38,635 bases of DNA from Halorussus amylolyticus (GTDB taxonomy: Archaea > Halobacteriota > Halobacteria > Halobacteriales > Haladaptataceae): positions 1 to 38,635 of the forward strand of contig NZ_RXOB02000049.1 in assembly GCF_004143485.2 (NCBI RefSeq), given 5' to 3'. This document shows positions 14,885 to 23,764 of this stretch, piece after piece (position 1 is the stretch's first letter; every line of letters starts with the position of its first letter). The position numbers and the translations under genes are program-made. The notes below the pieces were generated by a model that searched no databases, was not told the origin of the DNA, and saw only the letters and a list, made by a program, of their open reading frames with translations.

Positions 14885-16012
14885 ATGAACCGCACGCCGT
14901 ACGAACTGACCCTGAAATCCCAGGTGACGGACGCGCGACCGGAGTATCGGTTCCGCACCGCCGACGGCGTCGTCTCCAAGCAGTCGTTCAGACACGCCGA
15001 ACTCCGTCTGCTCGATTCGCTGTGGGACCGCGACCTCGGTCGACTCCTCTGCCCGCAGGCGAACTACGGCGTCACCGGTGTCGTTCTCGCTGACGCCGCC
15101 GAGAGCGTCGAGATGACCGAGACGAGCGCCCGCGCGGCGCGGCTCTGCGAACACAATAGCAGGCAGAACGGCGTCGAGACGTCGGTCTCGATTCGGACCG
15201 ACCTCACGGCAATCGACCGGGAGTTCGACGCCGTCGCCTACGCACCCAAGCGGTACGCGCCGGTCGCCGTCGCCAAACAGCGAATCGCCGACGCCCTCTC
15301 GTCCCTTCGGCCCGGTGGGAGTCTCTACCTCGCCGCGTCGGCGGAGACCGGACTCTCCCGGTACGAGAGCCAACTGCGCGACGTGGCGGCGAGCGTAACG
15401 TCGCTCGACGAACGCGACGGCTGTCGGGTCCTCGAAGCGACCCGCCCTCAACGCGTCGACCCGCCGACGTACGTCACCCCCCGGACCCTCCGTCCGACCG
15501 TCGGCGGCGAGACGCTGGCGCTGACGACGGTTCCGGGCGTGTTCTCCGCGACCGGTCTGGACGACGGGACGAGACTACTCATAGAAACCGTCACCGTCGC
15601 CGACGGCGACCGGGTGCTCGACCTCGCCTGCGGATACGGGGCCGTCGGAACGTACGCCGCTCGGACGGCCGACTGCGAGGTCTGGCTCAGCGACGACGAC
15701 GCGGTCGCGACGGCGTGTGCCGAACGCAGCCTCGATGCGTCCGGCATCGACGGAACCGTCGTGACCGCGGACTGCGTCGAGGGCGTCACCGACCGGACCT
15801 TCGACCGAGTGTTCTGCAACCCGCCGACCCACGCGGGCGACGGGGTCCTCTCGGAACTGTTCGCCGGGGTCCGAGACGTGCTCGCGCCGGACGGGGAGTT
15901 CGCGTTCGTCCGCCACCGCGAGCTATCGCTCCGAAACCATCTCGCTCCGTTCCGCCGGGTTGAAACCCGCCGTACCGGGACCGAACACGTCGTAGTCACC
16001 GCGAAGCCGTAG
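14885..16012 (+). CDS. RsmC-like class I methyltransferase with two domains
   Basis: 375 residues from the ATG at 14885, which has a good Shine-Dalgarno GGAGGTG at 14872-14878. Two methyltransferase-like halves: a degenerate N-terminal one (about 1-185) and a catalytic C-terminal one with SAM motif VLDLACGYGAVG (about residues 240-251) and the active-site FCNPPTHAG, the NPP(W/F/T) signature of enzymes that methylate exocyclic amines of bases. The same duplicated plan occurs in bacterial RsmC, which makes m2G in 16S rRNA, so an rRNA or tRNA guanine is the likely target. It interrupts the otherwise minus-strand dehydrogenase region. Confidence 0.8.
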   Translation: MNRTPYELTLKSQVTDARPEYRFRTADGVVSKQSFRHAELRLLDSLWDRDLGRLLCPQANYGVTGVVLADAAESVEMTETSARAARLCEHNSRQNGVETSVSIRTDLTAIDREFDAVAYAPKRYAPVAVAKQRIADALSSLRPGGSLYLAASAETGLSRYESQLRDVAASVTSLDERDGCRVLEATRPQRVDPPTYVTPRTLRPTVGGETLALTTVPGVFSATGLDDGTRLLIETVTVADGDRVLDLACGYGAVGTYAARTADCEVWLSDDDAVATACAERSLDASGIDGTVVTADCVEGVTDRTFDRVFCNPPTHAGDGVLSELFAGVRDVLAPDGEFAFVRHRELSLRNHLAPFRRVETRRTGTEHVVVTAKP

Positions 16013-16069
16013 TTCGCGTCTCGGGCGGAATCGATGGTACGCTTCGGTTCGGAAAACGTAGCGGTCGGG

Positions 16070-16726
16070 TCAGTAACCGAGCTGTTCGCGGACGAGAACC
16101 ACGGTCGTCCGGCCCTCATCGTTCTCGTACCGATAGATAAGCTGCTTCGCAATCGCGCTTCCGACGCCGTACGCCTCCTGTGCGCGGGCGTCTTCGAGCG
16201 GGTACGCGACGTTCTCCAGTCGGTCGAGCGCGGCGTCGAGGTCGGCGACGACCTTGTTGGCCCCGGTGACGAGCAGAAGATTCTCGGCCGCGAACGGGTA
16301 CGCGCCGACTCGACTTCCGGAGGCGTCGGCGGCGACGAGTTCGCCCGATTGGGCAACCGCGTTCACGCCACCGAGGAAGTACTCGGCGGTCTGGGCCTCG
16401 CGGCGCGCTCGCGCGCGCTCGGCGTCGTCGTCGATGTCGAACACCTCGGCGTGGAGGTTCTCCCAGTCGTGGTCGCCCTCCATCAGGTAGTCGGCGAATC
16501 CGACCTCTTCGAGCGTGGTCGAGTGGCCGTTCATCACCGACGCGCCCGCGGGAATCCGGGACTTGAGTTCGGCGAGCGCGTCCTCGGCGGTGTCGGCCAC
16601 CACGACTTCGAAGCCCCGAGATTCGAGGTTCGAGACAGTCTCGTCGAGTTCGTCGTCGGTCGGAAGTTCGTCGAGCGATTCGTCGTACGATACGTCGTCG
16701 GCGTAGGCTGCTTTGTCCTGTGACAT
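16070..16726 (-). CDS. LUD domain protein (LutC/YkgG-like)
   Basis: 218 residues from the ATG at 16726, beginning MSQDKAAYADDVSYDESL. LUD proteins such as LutC take part in lactate or 2-hydroxyacid oxidation with iron-sulfur partners. Visible features: VVVADTAEDALAELKSRIP, the signature ASVMNGHSTTLEEVGF, the helix DAERARARREAQTAEYFLGGVNAVAQSG and LLLVTGANKVVADLDAALDR. No LutA or LutB gene is adjacent, so the partner is unknown and a stand-alone role is possible. The long frame upstream of 16726 runs through a palindrome and is not coding. Confidence 0.85.
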   Translation of the reverse strand: MSQDKAAYADDVSYDESLDELPTDDELDETVSNLESRGFEVVVADTAEDALAELKSRIPAGASVMNGHSTTLEEVGFADYLMEGDHDWENLHAEVFDIDDDAERARARREAQTAEYFLGGVNAVAQSGELVAADASGSRVGAYPFAAENLLLVTGANKVVADLDAALDRLENVAYPLEDARAQEAYGVGSAIAKQLIYRYENDEGRTTVVLVREQLGY

Positions 16727-16739
16727 GTGTCTCGCGAAC

Positions 16740-16780
16740 GACTGCTCGGCGGTCGCATCGGATGCGACCGCCGAGCAGTC
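16740..16780 (-). promoter_or_regulatory. 20-bp leader hairpin of the LUD gene
   Basis: Arms 16740-16759 and 16761-16780 are perfectly complementary with a single central base. It lies between the TATA box and the start codon, ending 14 bases before the ATG, so it would fold in the mRNA leader. Candidate translational or attenuation control. Confidence 0.55.
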
Positions 16781-16810
16781 GCCTCTCGACATTCGCTTGT
16801 CGCGCTGAAG

Positions 16811-16820
16811 ATATAAGCGC
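16811..16820 (-). promoter_or_regulatory. TATA box of the LUD gene
   Basis: On the minus strand this reads GCGCTTATAT. It is about 85 bases before the ATG, so the transcript should have a leader of roughly 60 bases, unlike the mostly leaderless neighbours. Confidence 0.5.
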
Positions 16821-16877
16821 TCGCGGACACCGGTGTCGCCGGGTGACACCGCCGTTACCCGGTGGTTCGGATGATAC

Positions 16878-18095
16878 TCACGCCACGCGCTCGACCCCGT
16901 AGCCCGCGTCTCTGACCTTTTGGATGATGTTCTCGGCGTGCCCGGTTCCGCTCGTGACGACCTGAAAGACGAGGTAGGCCTCCCCGACTCGGAGGTCGTC
17001 CACGGCGCGCTCGTGGCGCACCGTCCGGATGTTCGCGTCCGTGTCGGCGATGATTCCCGAGAGCTTCGTCATCTCGCCCGGTTGGTCCTCGATGCGGACC
17101 CGGAGCCGAACGAGCTGACTTCGCTCGGTCAGCGCCTGCGTGAGGACGGTCTGAAGGAGCGAGATGTCGATGTTGCCCCCGGACAGAATCGGAACGACGG
17201 TTTCGCCCGTCACGTCCACGTCGTCGGAGAGGAGCGCGGCGACCGAGGAGGCTCCGGCGGCCTCCACCAACTGCTTGGCGCGTTCGAGCAGGAGGAGTTC
17301 GGCCCGCGCGATTTCGTCGTCGGTGACGGTCACGATTTCGTCCACGTGGGCTTCGATGAGGTCGAGCGTCAGTTCCGAGATGCCGCCCGTGGCGATGCCG
17401 TCGGCGATGGTCTTGGGCGACTCGACGGAGGCGGGGATGCCCTTGTCCAGACTCTCGGGGACCGTGGCGGCCCGCTCGGCCTGCACGCCGACAACTCGAA
17501 TCTCGGGGTCGAGTTCGGCCAGCGCGGCGCTCACGCCGCCAATCAATCCGCCGCCGCCGATGGGGACGACGACGGTGTCCGCCTCTGGCATCTGCTCGTG
17601 GATTTCGAGTCCGATGGTGCCCTGCCCCGCGACGATGGCGGGGTCGTCGTAGGCGTGGACGAACGCGGTGTCGTCGTCCTCGGTCAGCGACTCGGCGTAC
17701 GCCATCGCGGCTTGGAAGTCCTCGCCCCGGAGTTCCACGGTCGCGCCGTACTCGCGGGTGGCATCGACCTTGGCCTGGGGCGCGTTCTCGGGCATCACGA
17801 TGGTCGAGTCGATTCCGGCGTTGGTCGCCGCAAGTGCGACTCCCTGCGCGTGGTTGCCCGCGCTCGCGGCCACGACGCGCGACGCCTCGCCGCGTTCTGC
17901 GACCTGCCGAATCTTGTTCGACGCGCCGCGGGTCTTGAACGACCCGGTGCGCTGGAGGTGTTCCATCTTGAGGTGGACCTCCGCACCGACCACCTCGCTC
18001 AGCGACCGACTCCGCTCGATGGCGGTCCGCTGGACCACCGCGTCGTCGAAGCGGTCGCGCGCGGCCTCGACCTCCCGGAGTGTGACTTCGGCCAT
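16878..18095 (-). CDS. ilvA: Threonine ammonia-lyase (dehydratase) with ACT domain
   Basis: 405 residues. PLP enzyme that turns threonine into 2-oxobutyrate and ammonia. The Schiff-base lysine is K54 in QRTGSFKTRGA, the substrate loop is SAGNHAQG (78-85), the phosphate-binding glycines are in PIGGGGLIGG, and the C-terminal part (about 325-405) is an ACT domain with RIEDQPGEMTKLSGIIADTDANI. Length is that of the single-ACT catabolic/biosynthetic type. Its product 2-oxobutyrate is a possible substrate of the nearby 2-oxoacid dehydrogenase, so the linkage may be functional. A TATA-like TGATATACT lies about 25 bases upstream. Confidence 0.95.
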   Translation of the reverse strand: MAEVTLREVEAARDRFDDAVVQRTAIERSRSLSEVVGAEVHLKMEHLQRTGSFKTRGASNKIRQVAERGEASRVVAASAGNHAQGVALAATNAGIDSTIVMPENAPQAKVDATREYGATVELRGEDFQAAMAYAESLTEDDDTAFVHAYDDPAIVAGQGTIGLEIHEQMPEADTVVVPIGGGGLIGGVSAALAELDPEIRVVGVQAERAATVPESLDKGIPASVESPKTIADGIATGGISELTLDLIEAHVDEIVTVTDDEIARAELLLLERAKQLVEAAGASSVAALLSDDVDVTGETVVPILSGGNIDISLLQTVLTQALTERSQLVRLRVRIEDQPGEMTKLSGIIADTDANIRTVRHERAVDDLRVGEAYLVFQVVTSGTGHAENIIQKVRDAGYGVERVA

Positions 18096-18190
18096 ATTTG
18101 CCAGTATCGGGGGTGCAGTATATCAGTTTCTCAGTCCGATGGGTCGAGGTCCGCTCTATCGAGACGGTGGTTCGGCCGTCTCGGCGCGAC

Positions 18191-19579
18191 CTACGGGGCT
18201 GGCTCGACGTTCTGATTCACGTGGAAGAAGTTGTCTGGGTCGTACTTCGCCTTGATTTCCTGCAATCGGTCGTAGTTGTCACCGTACGTGGCTCGAATCC
18301 GGTCCTGACCCTCTTCCATCATGAAGTTGACGTACGCGCCGTCCTCCGAGTGGTCGTGGACCGCCTGCCAGTAGTTTCGGGTCCAGTCCGTGAGTTTCTC
18401 GCGGTTGGCCGGGTCCGGGTCCACGCCGACGATGACCATCGACCAGTTGGCGTCGCGGTAGTTCCACGCCGTCTCGTCCGGACCGACGCGGTGGACGGCA
18501 CCGTCGATGGGATAGAGATGCATCGACGACTTGGGAGTCGGCACTTCGGCGAAGCGTCGGTGCTCCGCGATGGCGTCGTCGCTCAGGTCACGCACGAAGT
18601 CGCCCTTCCAGTACCACTGGTCGCCCGGCGGATAGAGGTCGTCGAACATGATTTGGAGCGCCGAGTAGGGCATCGCCTCGATGTGTTCGAACACCGGGTC
18701 GGCGACGTTTCGGGCGGGTTGGACCACCTCCTCGATTCGGTCCTCCGGGCCGAGATAGCACCACATCAGTCCGCAGACGTTCTCGCCGTGCAACGCCTCG
18801 GGGAACGGGTCGCCCGGCACCTCGGCGGTCATGTAGAACGCGTACACGTCCTCGGGTGCCTGCGGGAGCCACTCGCGGTACCAGCGCATGATGGCTTCGA
18901 GGTCCTCGATACGCCAGAACATCGGCCCGGCGACGACCGTTTCGACCGGATGCAGCTCGAACTCGAACGAGGTGACGACGCCGAAGTTGCCGCCACCGCC
19001 GCGAAGCGCCCAGAACAGGTCGGGATGCTCGTCTTCGCTCGCGTGGAGTAGTCGGCCGTCAGCCAACACGATGTCCGCGCTCAGCAGATTGTCGATGGTC
19101 AGCCCGTGCTTGCGGGTCAGATAGCCGTGTCCCCCGCCGAGGGTCAGTCCCCCGACGCCGGTCGTGGAGATGACCCCGCTGACCGTCGCCAGTCCGAAGG
19201 CTTGGGTGGCGTGGTCCACGTCGCCCCAAGTGCACCCGGGTTCGACGCGCGCGGTCCTCGCGTCCGGGTCGACTCGGACGCTCGTCATCTCCGAAAGGTC
19301 GATGACCATTCCCTCGTCCACCAGCGACAGGCCGGGACCGTTGTGACCGCCGCTCCGGATTGCGGTATCGAGGTCGTGTTCGCGGCCGAAATCCACGGCT
19401 GCTATCACGTCCGCCACGCTCGCGCACGTGACGATTGCGTCCGGGCGCTTGTCTATCATGGCGTTGTAAATCGTGCGCGCCTCGTCGAACGTCGGGTCGT
19501 CGGGGCGTATCAGTTCGCCTCGAAGCGTGCCCTCTAGTCGCTCTATCTCCGCGTCGTAGTCCGTTGGTGCTGTGGTCAT
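18191..19579 (-). CDS. FAD-linked oxidoreductase, berberine-bridge-enzyme type
   Basis: 462 residues from the ATG at 19579, which has a strong Shine-Dalgarno GGAGG six bases upstream. The N-terminal PCMH-type FAD domain contains DTAIRSGGHNGPG, where H79 is the histidine that bonds covalently to FAD in this family, and VEPGCTWGDV and GLTLGGGHGYLTRKHGLTIDNL. The site that carries the second, cysteinyl FAD bond in doubly linked members reads TTGVGGLTL here, with no Cys, so mono-covalent attachment is likely. The C-terminal BBE segment ends KYDPDNFFHVNQNV. No Tat or Sec signal, so cytosolic. Substrate unknown (sugars or alcohols in relatives). Confidence 0.9.
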   Translation of the reverse strand: MTTAPTDYDAEIERLEGTLRGELIRPDDPTFDEARTIYNAMIDKRPDAIVTCASVADVIAAVDFGREHDLDTAIRSGGHNGPGLSLVDEGMVIDLSEMTSVRVDPDARTARVEPGCTWGDVDHATQAFGLATVSGVISTTGVGGLTLGGGHGYLTRKHGLTIDNLLSADIVLADGRLLHASEDEHPDLFWALRGGGGNFGVVTSFEFELHPVETVVAGPMFWRIEDLEAIMRWYREWLPQAPEDVYAFYMTAEVPGDPFPEALHGENVCGLMWCYLGPEDRIEEVVQPARNVADPVFEHIEAMPYSALQIMFDDLYPPGDQWYWKGDFVRDLSDDAIAEHRRFAEVPTPKSSMHLYPIDGAVHRVGPDETAWNYRDANWSMVIVGVDPDPANREKLTDWTRNYWQAVHDHSEDGAYVNFMMEEGQDRIRATYGDNYDRLQEIKAKYDPDNFFHVNQNVEPAP

Positions 19580-19823
19580 TGGTTTCCTCCCCCCTCGTGA
19601 ACGGTTGCGAACGTTCGACAGCAAGTGTCGTGTTGCCAAGGAGAATGGAAGCTACCACACCGAGGATGAGATAGCTATCTGGTGCCGTTCCGACAGCGAC
19701 TGACTCCCGGGCAGACTGTGCAACGCGGTCACTCGCTGCAACCGGAAAGGCTCGCGACGGGTCGGCGCTGGACCGACGCCAAGTGCTCCCGAATCGCGAT
19801 GCTCGAAAAAGAGTTCTCGAAAG
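19580..19823. promoter_or_regulatory. Intergenic region upstream of the FAD oxidoreductase
   Basis: Contains two short palindromes, AGATAGCTATCT at 19669-19680 and CGAACGTTCG near 19606-19618, that could be regulator sites. No good TATA box is obvious. The E2 gene ends at its far side. Confidence 0.35.
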
Positions 19824-21323
19824 CTACTCCAGCAGCAGGAGTTCGGGATTCTCGACGTACTCCATGAACGTGTTGGCGAACGACGCGGCGTCCGCGCCGT
19901 CCACGATGCGGTGGTCGATGGAGAGCGAAATCGGGAGCGTGTACCGCGCGACGACCTCGCCGTCCTCGACGACCGGGCGCTGTTTGAGTTCGCCGATGCC
20001 CAGGATTGCGGCCTCGGGGTAGTTCAGAATCGGGGTGGCGTACTCGCCGCCGATTGCGCCGAAGTTAGTGACGGTGAACGTCGAGCCCTGTAGCTCCTCC
20101 ATCGAGATGGAGCGGTCCCGAGCCTTCTGAACGAGTTCGTTGACCTCGCTCGAAATCTGGAGCAGGCCCTTCCCGTCCACGTCGTCCACGACCGGCACCA
20201 TCAGTCCGGCGTCGGTCGCGGTCGCGATGCCGATGTGGTAGAAGTTCTTGCGGAGGATTTCGCCCGCCTCCTCGTCCAACTCGGCGTTGAGTTTGGGGTG
20301 CTGTTTGAGCGCGGCCACGACCGCCTTCATGACGAACGGCATGTAGGTGAGGCGGATGCCCCGCTCCTCGCCCTTCGGCTTGAGTCGCTCGCGGGTCTCG
20401 ACCAGCGAGTCCACGACCGCGGTGTCCTGGTGGGTGACGTGCGGTGCCGTGAATTTCGAGTTCGACATCGCATCGCCGATGGTCTTCCTGACGCCCCGGT
20501 AGGGGATGCGCTCGACCCGTTCGCCCGCGCTCGCACCCGCCACACCGGCCGCGTCGGCCTGTTGGGCGGCCTGCTGTGCTTCGGCGTACTCCATCACGGC
20601 TTCGGGCGTGACGAACGCCTCGCCGTCGCGCTGTTCGGTCGCGGGCACGGCGTTCAGGTCCACGCCCTGCTCGTCGGCGATACGCCGGGTCGCTGGCGCG
20701 GCCAGCGTCTTGTCGCGGTCGGCCGACGACGCTGCGGACGGCGCGGGACCGCCCGAACTGCCCGAACCGTCCTCTGGTTCGGTCAGTTCGGCGGGTTCGA
20801 ACTCCGACTCCTGTTCGGCCGCGGGCGTCTCTTGGCCGCCCTCGTCGCCGGATTCGGCGGCGGCTTGGACGTCCTGCTCGGTCACGCGACCGCTCGGGCC
20901 GCTCCCCTCGACCGCCGCGATATCGACGCCGAGTTCGCGGGCGAGTCGGCGCGCGCTCGGCGCGGCGAACACCCGGCCCTCGCCGGTCGAAGTCTCCTCG
21001 GCGTCTGCCGGTTCGGCTTCGTCGTCTGAGGCTTCCGAAGCCTCGGAATCGGCCGGTTCGGCTTCCGCGGGTTCGTCCTCCTCTCCCTCGACGTTGAACG
21101 TGATGATGACGTTGCCGACGGGGACGACCTCGCCCGCCTCTGCCAGAATCTCCCGGACCGTGCCGTCCACGGGCGAGGGGACCTCCACGATGGCCTTGTC
21201 GGTCTCGACCTCGGCGACTGCCTGGTCCTCGGAGACCTCGTCGCCCTCCTCGACCAGCCAGCCGACGATTTCGCCCTCGCTGACGCCTTCGCCCACGTCG
21301 GGGAGTTTGAACTCTCGAACCAT
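19824..21323 (-). CDS. Dihydrolipoyl acyltransferase (E2) of a 2-oxoacid dehydrogenase complex
   Basis: 499 residues. Core of the complex; transfers the acyl group from lipoate to CoA. Domains in order: lipoyl domain (1-78) with the lipoylated lysine K43 in VETDKAIVEV; an acidic linker; a subunit-binding domain VFAAPSARRLARELGVDI; a second copy-like segment LAAPATRRIADEQGVDL; then the catalytic domain, with the active-site HRIVDG at 471-476. Two binding-like segments are more than the single one common in bacteria. ATG follows the E1beta stop by one base, so it is the third gene of one operon. Confidence 0.95.
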   Translation of the reverse strand: MVREFKLPDVGEGVSEGEIVGWLVEEGDEVSEDQAVAEVETDKAIVEVPSPVDGTVREILAEAGEVVPVGNVIITFNVEGEEDEPAEAEPADSEASEASDDEAEPADAEETSTGEGRVFAAPSARRLARELGVDIAAVEGSGPSGRVTEQDVQAAAESGDEGGQETPAAEQESEFEPAELTEPEDGSGSSGGPAPSAASSADRDKTLAAPATRRIADEQGVDLNAVPATEQRDGEAFVTPEAVMEYAEAQQAAQQADAAGVAGASAGERVERIPYRGVRKTIGDAMSNSKFTAPHVTHQDTAVVDSLVETRERLKPKGEERGIRLTYMPFVMKAVVAALKQHPKLNAELDEEAGEILRKNFYHIGIATATDAGLMVPVVDDVDGKGLLQISSEVNELVQKARDRSISMEELQGSTFTVTNFGAIGGEYATPILNYPEAAILGIGELKQRPVVEDGEVVARYTLPISLSIDHRIVDGADAASFANTFMEYVENPELLLLE

Positions 21324-21324
21324 G

Positions 21325-22326
21325 TTAGAAGCCCACCGCGTCGCGGATGCCTTCCTTGATACGAGCCGGTTCGGGCAGGTAGTAGTCCTCGATGGCGTAC
21401 AGCGGGAACGGCGTGTCGAAGCCGGTGATGCGCTCGACGGGCGCTTCCTGATAGAGGAGCGCCTCCTCCTGGATGATGGACGCGATTTCGCCGCCGAGGC
21501 CGCCCGATTTGGGCGCTTCGTGAACGACCGCCGCGCGACCCGTCTTCTTGAACGATTCGACGATGGTGTCCTCGTCGAGCGGCGAGACCGTCCGGAGGTC
21601 CACGACCTCCACGTCGATTTCGCCCTCTAGCTGCTCTGCGGCCTCCATCGTCGGGCGGGTCATCGCGCCCCACGTGAACACCGAGATGTCAGCGCCTTCC
21701 TTCCGAACCGCGGCCTCGCCGATGGGCACCTCGTAGGATTCGGTCGGCACGTCGCCCCGGAACGCCCGGTAGATGAGCTTCGGTTCGAGGAACATCACGG
21801 GGTCGGGGTCCCGAATCGCGCTCGTAAGCAGGCCCTTGGTGTCGTAGGGCGTGCTCGGGATGACCACCTTGAGTCCGGGTTGGTGGGCGAAGAACGCCTC
21901 GGTGGACTCGGAGTGGTGTTCGGGCGCGCGGATGCCGCCGCCGTAGGGCGCGCGGATGACCATCGGGCAGGTGAACCGCCCGCGACTCCGGGTGCGGAGG
22001 CGCGCGGCGTGGCTCACGATTTGGTCGAACGCGGGGTAGATGAACCCCATGAACTGAATCTCCGGAACGGGCTTCAGCCCGTAGGCCGCCATCCCGATGG
22101 CGGTTCCGATGATTCCCGACTCGGCGAGCGGGGTGTCGATGACGCGGTCCTCTCCGAACTCGTCGTAGAGGCCCTCGGTGGCGCGGAACACGCCGCCGTT
22201 CTTGCCAACGTCCTCGCCCATCACGAGTACGTCGTCGTCCTGTTGCATCTCGGTGTACAGTCCATCGCGGACCGCCTGCACCAGCGTGAGGTTCTCGGTT
22301 TCTTGGGTGGTCTCGGCCTGACTCAT
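21325..22326 (-). CDS. 2-oxoacid dehydrogenase E1 component, beta subunit
   Basis: 333 residues. Pairs with E1alpha to decarboxylate a 2-oxoacid with thiamine diphosphate. Conserved stretches: LTLVQAVRDGLYTEMQQDDDVLVMGEDVGKNGGVFRAT (written in part), DTPLAESGIIGTAIGMA with the TPP-activating Glu, QFMGFIYPAFDQIVSHAAR, RAPYGGGIRAPEHHSES, and VVDLRTVSPLDEDTI at the C-terminal domain. It starts three bases after the E1alpha stop and ends one base before E2. Substrate may be branched-chain oxoacids, 2-oxobutyrate or pyruvate; haloarchaea oxidise pyruvate mainly with a ferredoxin enzyme, so a non-pyruvate role is favoured. Confidence 0.95.
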   Translation of the reverse strand: MSQAETTQETENLTLVQAVRDGLYTEMQQDDDVLVMGEDVGKNGGVFRATEGLYDEFGEDRVIDTPLAESGIIGTAIGMAAYGLKPVPEIQFMGFIYPAFDQIVSHAARLRTRSRGRFTCPMVIRAPYGGGIRAPEHHSESTEAFFAHQPGLKVVIPSTPYDTKGLLTSAIRDPDPVMFLEPKLIYRAFRGDVPTESYEVPIGEAAVRKEGADISVFTWGAMTRPTMEAAEQLEGEIDVEVVDLRTVSPLDEDTIVESFKKTGRAAVVHEAPKSGGLGGEIASIIQEEALLYQEAPVERITGFDTPFPLYAIEDYYLPEPARIKEGIRDAVGF

Positions 22327-22329
22327 GTC

Positions 22330-23451
22330 TTAGTCCTCCAAAAGTGCCTCGTCGCCATAGTCCTCCCGAATCCGGTCAAACCATTCGAGTTGTTCCTGCA
22401 ACCGTTTCGGCATGCCTTCGTAGACGTGCGCGAACATCTCCTCGGGTTCGGGTCGGGAGACCGCCTCGGCCGCGTCGATGGCGTCTGCGACTTGCTGTTT
22501 GTTCTCCTGTTTGATGGCTTCGACCCGCTCGTCGTCGAGCGCGCCGCGGTCGCGCAGGAACGATTCGAGGCGCGGAATCGGGTCCTTCTGCTTCCAGCGC
22601 TCGACCTCCTCGTCGTCGCGGTACACCGAGGGGTCGTCGGCGGTGGTGTGGGCACCGAAGCGGTACTGGACCGCTTCGATGAGCGTGGGTCGGCGCTCGT
22701 CTTCGCCGGGGTTCTTCGCCTTCTCTACGGCGTCCTTCGTGACCTGATACACCGCGAGAGGGTCCATGCCGTCCACCTGCACGCCCTCGAAGCCGTACGC
22801 TTGGGCCTTCTGCGCGATGGTCTCGCTCGCGGTCTGGCTCTCGCGCGGGACCGAAATCGCCCACTGATTGTTGTTGCAGAAGAACACCGCGGGGGCGTCG
22901 AACACGCCCGCGAAGTTCAGTCCCTCGTGGAAGTCTCCCTCGCTGGTCGCGCCGTCGCCGAAGTAGCAGAGGAACGCCTTCTCGTCGCCCTTGAGCTTCG
23001 ACCCCCAGGACATACCGGTCGCGTGGGGAATCTGAGTCGCGATGGGAACCGCGACGGTGAACAGATTGACGCCCTCGGGGATGGCGTTGCCCCGCTCGTG
23101 GCCCATCCAGTACAGCAAGGTCTGTTCGAGCGACACGCCGCGGACGAGCGCCGCGCCGTGTTCGCGATAGCTCGGGAACACCCAGTCGTCCTCGGCGAGC
23201 GCGTGAGCGCTCCCGATTTGGGCACCCTCCTGTCCGGACAGCGGCGGGTAGGTTCCCATCCGGCCCTGTCGCTGGAGGCTGACCGCGCGCTCGTCGAAGT
23301 GGCGGGCCAGTCGCATCTCGCGGTACATCTCCACCATCTCCGACTCGGAGATGTCGGGGACTTCCGCGCCCTCGACTACGTTGCCGTCCTCGTCCAGCAC
23401 CCGTACCTGCTCGTCGGGGTCGTGGTGTATGACGCTCACGGTCGAACCCAT
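22330..23451 (-). CDS. 2-oxoacid dehydrogenase E1 component, alpha subunit
   Basis: 373 residues. The thiamine diphosphate motif is [19 protein letters not shown] followed by VFFCNNN, and the conserved active-site region includes [15 protein letters not shown], where phosphorylation occurs in mitochondrial relatives. [15 protein letters not shown] and SYREHGAAL match the family. First gene of the E1alpha-E1beta-E2 operon; AT-rich sequence with TGATTTATCG lies 14-25 bases before the ATG, so the transcript is probably leaderless. The sequence resembles branched-chain E1 rather than single-chain AceE pyruvate E1. Confidence 0.95.
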   Translation of the reverse strand: MGSTVSVIHHDPDEQVRVLDEDGNVVEGAEVPDISESEMVEMYREMRLARHFDERAVSLQRQGRMGTYPPLSGQEGAQIGSAHALAEDDWVFPSYREHGAALVRGVSLEQTLLYWMGHERGNAIPEGVNLFTVAVPIATQIPHATGMSWGSKLKGDEKAFLCYFGDGATSEGDFHEGLNFAGVFDAPAVFFCNNNQWAISVPRESQTASETIAQKAQAYGFEGVQVDGMDPLAVYQVTKDAVEKAKNPGEDERRPTLIEAVQYRFGAHTTADDPSVYRDDEEVERWKQKDPIPRLESFLRDRGALDDERVEAIKQENKQQVADAIDAAEAVSRPEPEEMFAHVYEGMPKRLQEQLEWFDRIREDYGDEALLED

Positions 23452-23764
23452 CCTGACATATTCGATAAATCATCGGCGCGCATTATAGGGTTTTCGTAAC
23501 TAACTTTCCATAGGTACGGTTCTCGTGCTACATCGTCACAGGAATACCGAATTGTGGCGAGGAAACACCTGCTTTTCAAAATTTTCTCGGCTCGTAGTAG
23601 ACGTTTGTCCGTCAGTCGTTGCAGTTCGCGGGGGGCAGCTGGACGAACGGCAAAAATTGCGGGAACCGATACGGGTCGTCGGAGGGTGGCTCGTAGAACT
23701 CGATTTCGCGACTCGCTCAGACCGAGGCCCGTCGCGCATCCCTGCTCGCGGTTTCACCGCTCGC
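23452..23764. promoter_or_regulatory. Intergenic region between E1alpha and lipA
   Basis: The E1alpha-proximal part is AT-rich (TATA-like elements at 23462-23490 on the minus strand). The lipA-proximal part carries two imperfect direct repeats of GCTCAnACCGAGGC at about 23716 and 23763. No gene is visible. Confidence 0.4.

Noticed and set aside
14781-14888. 35-residue Arg/His-rich frame as a leader peptide gene
   Set aside because: Its basic composition does not fit halophile proteins and the downstream ATG has its own Shine-Dalgarno, so it was kept only as a remark.
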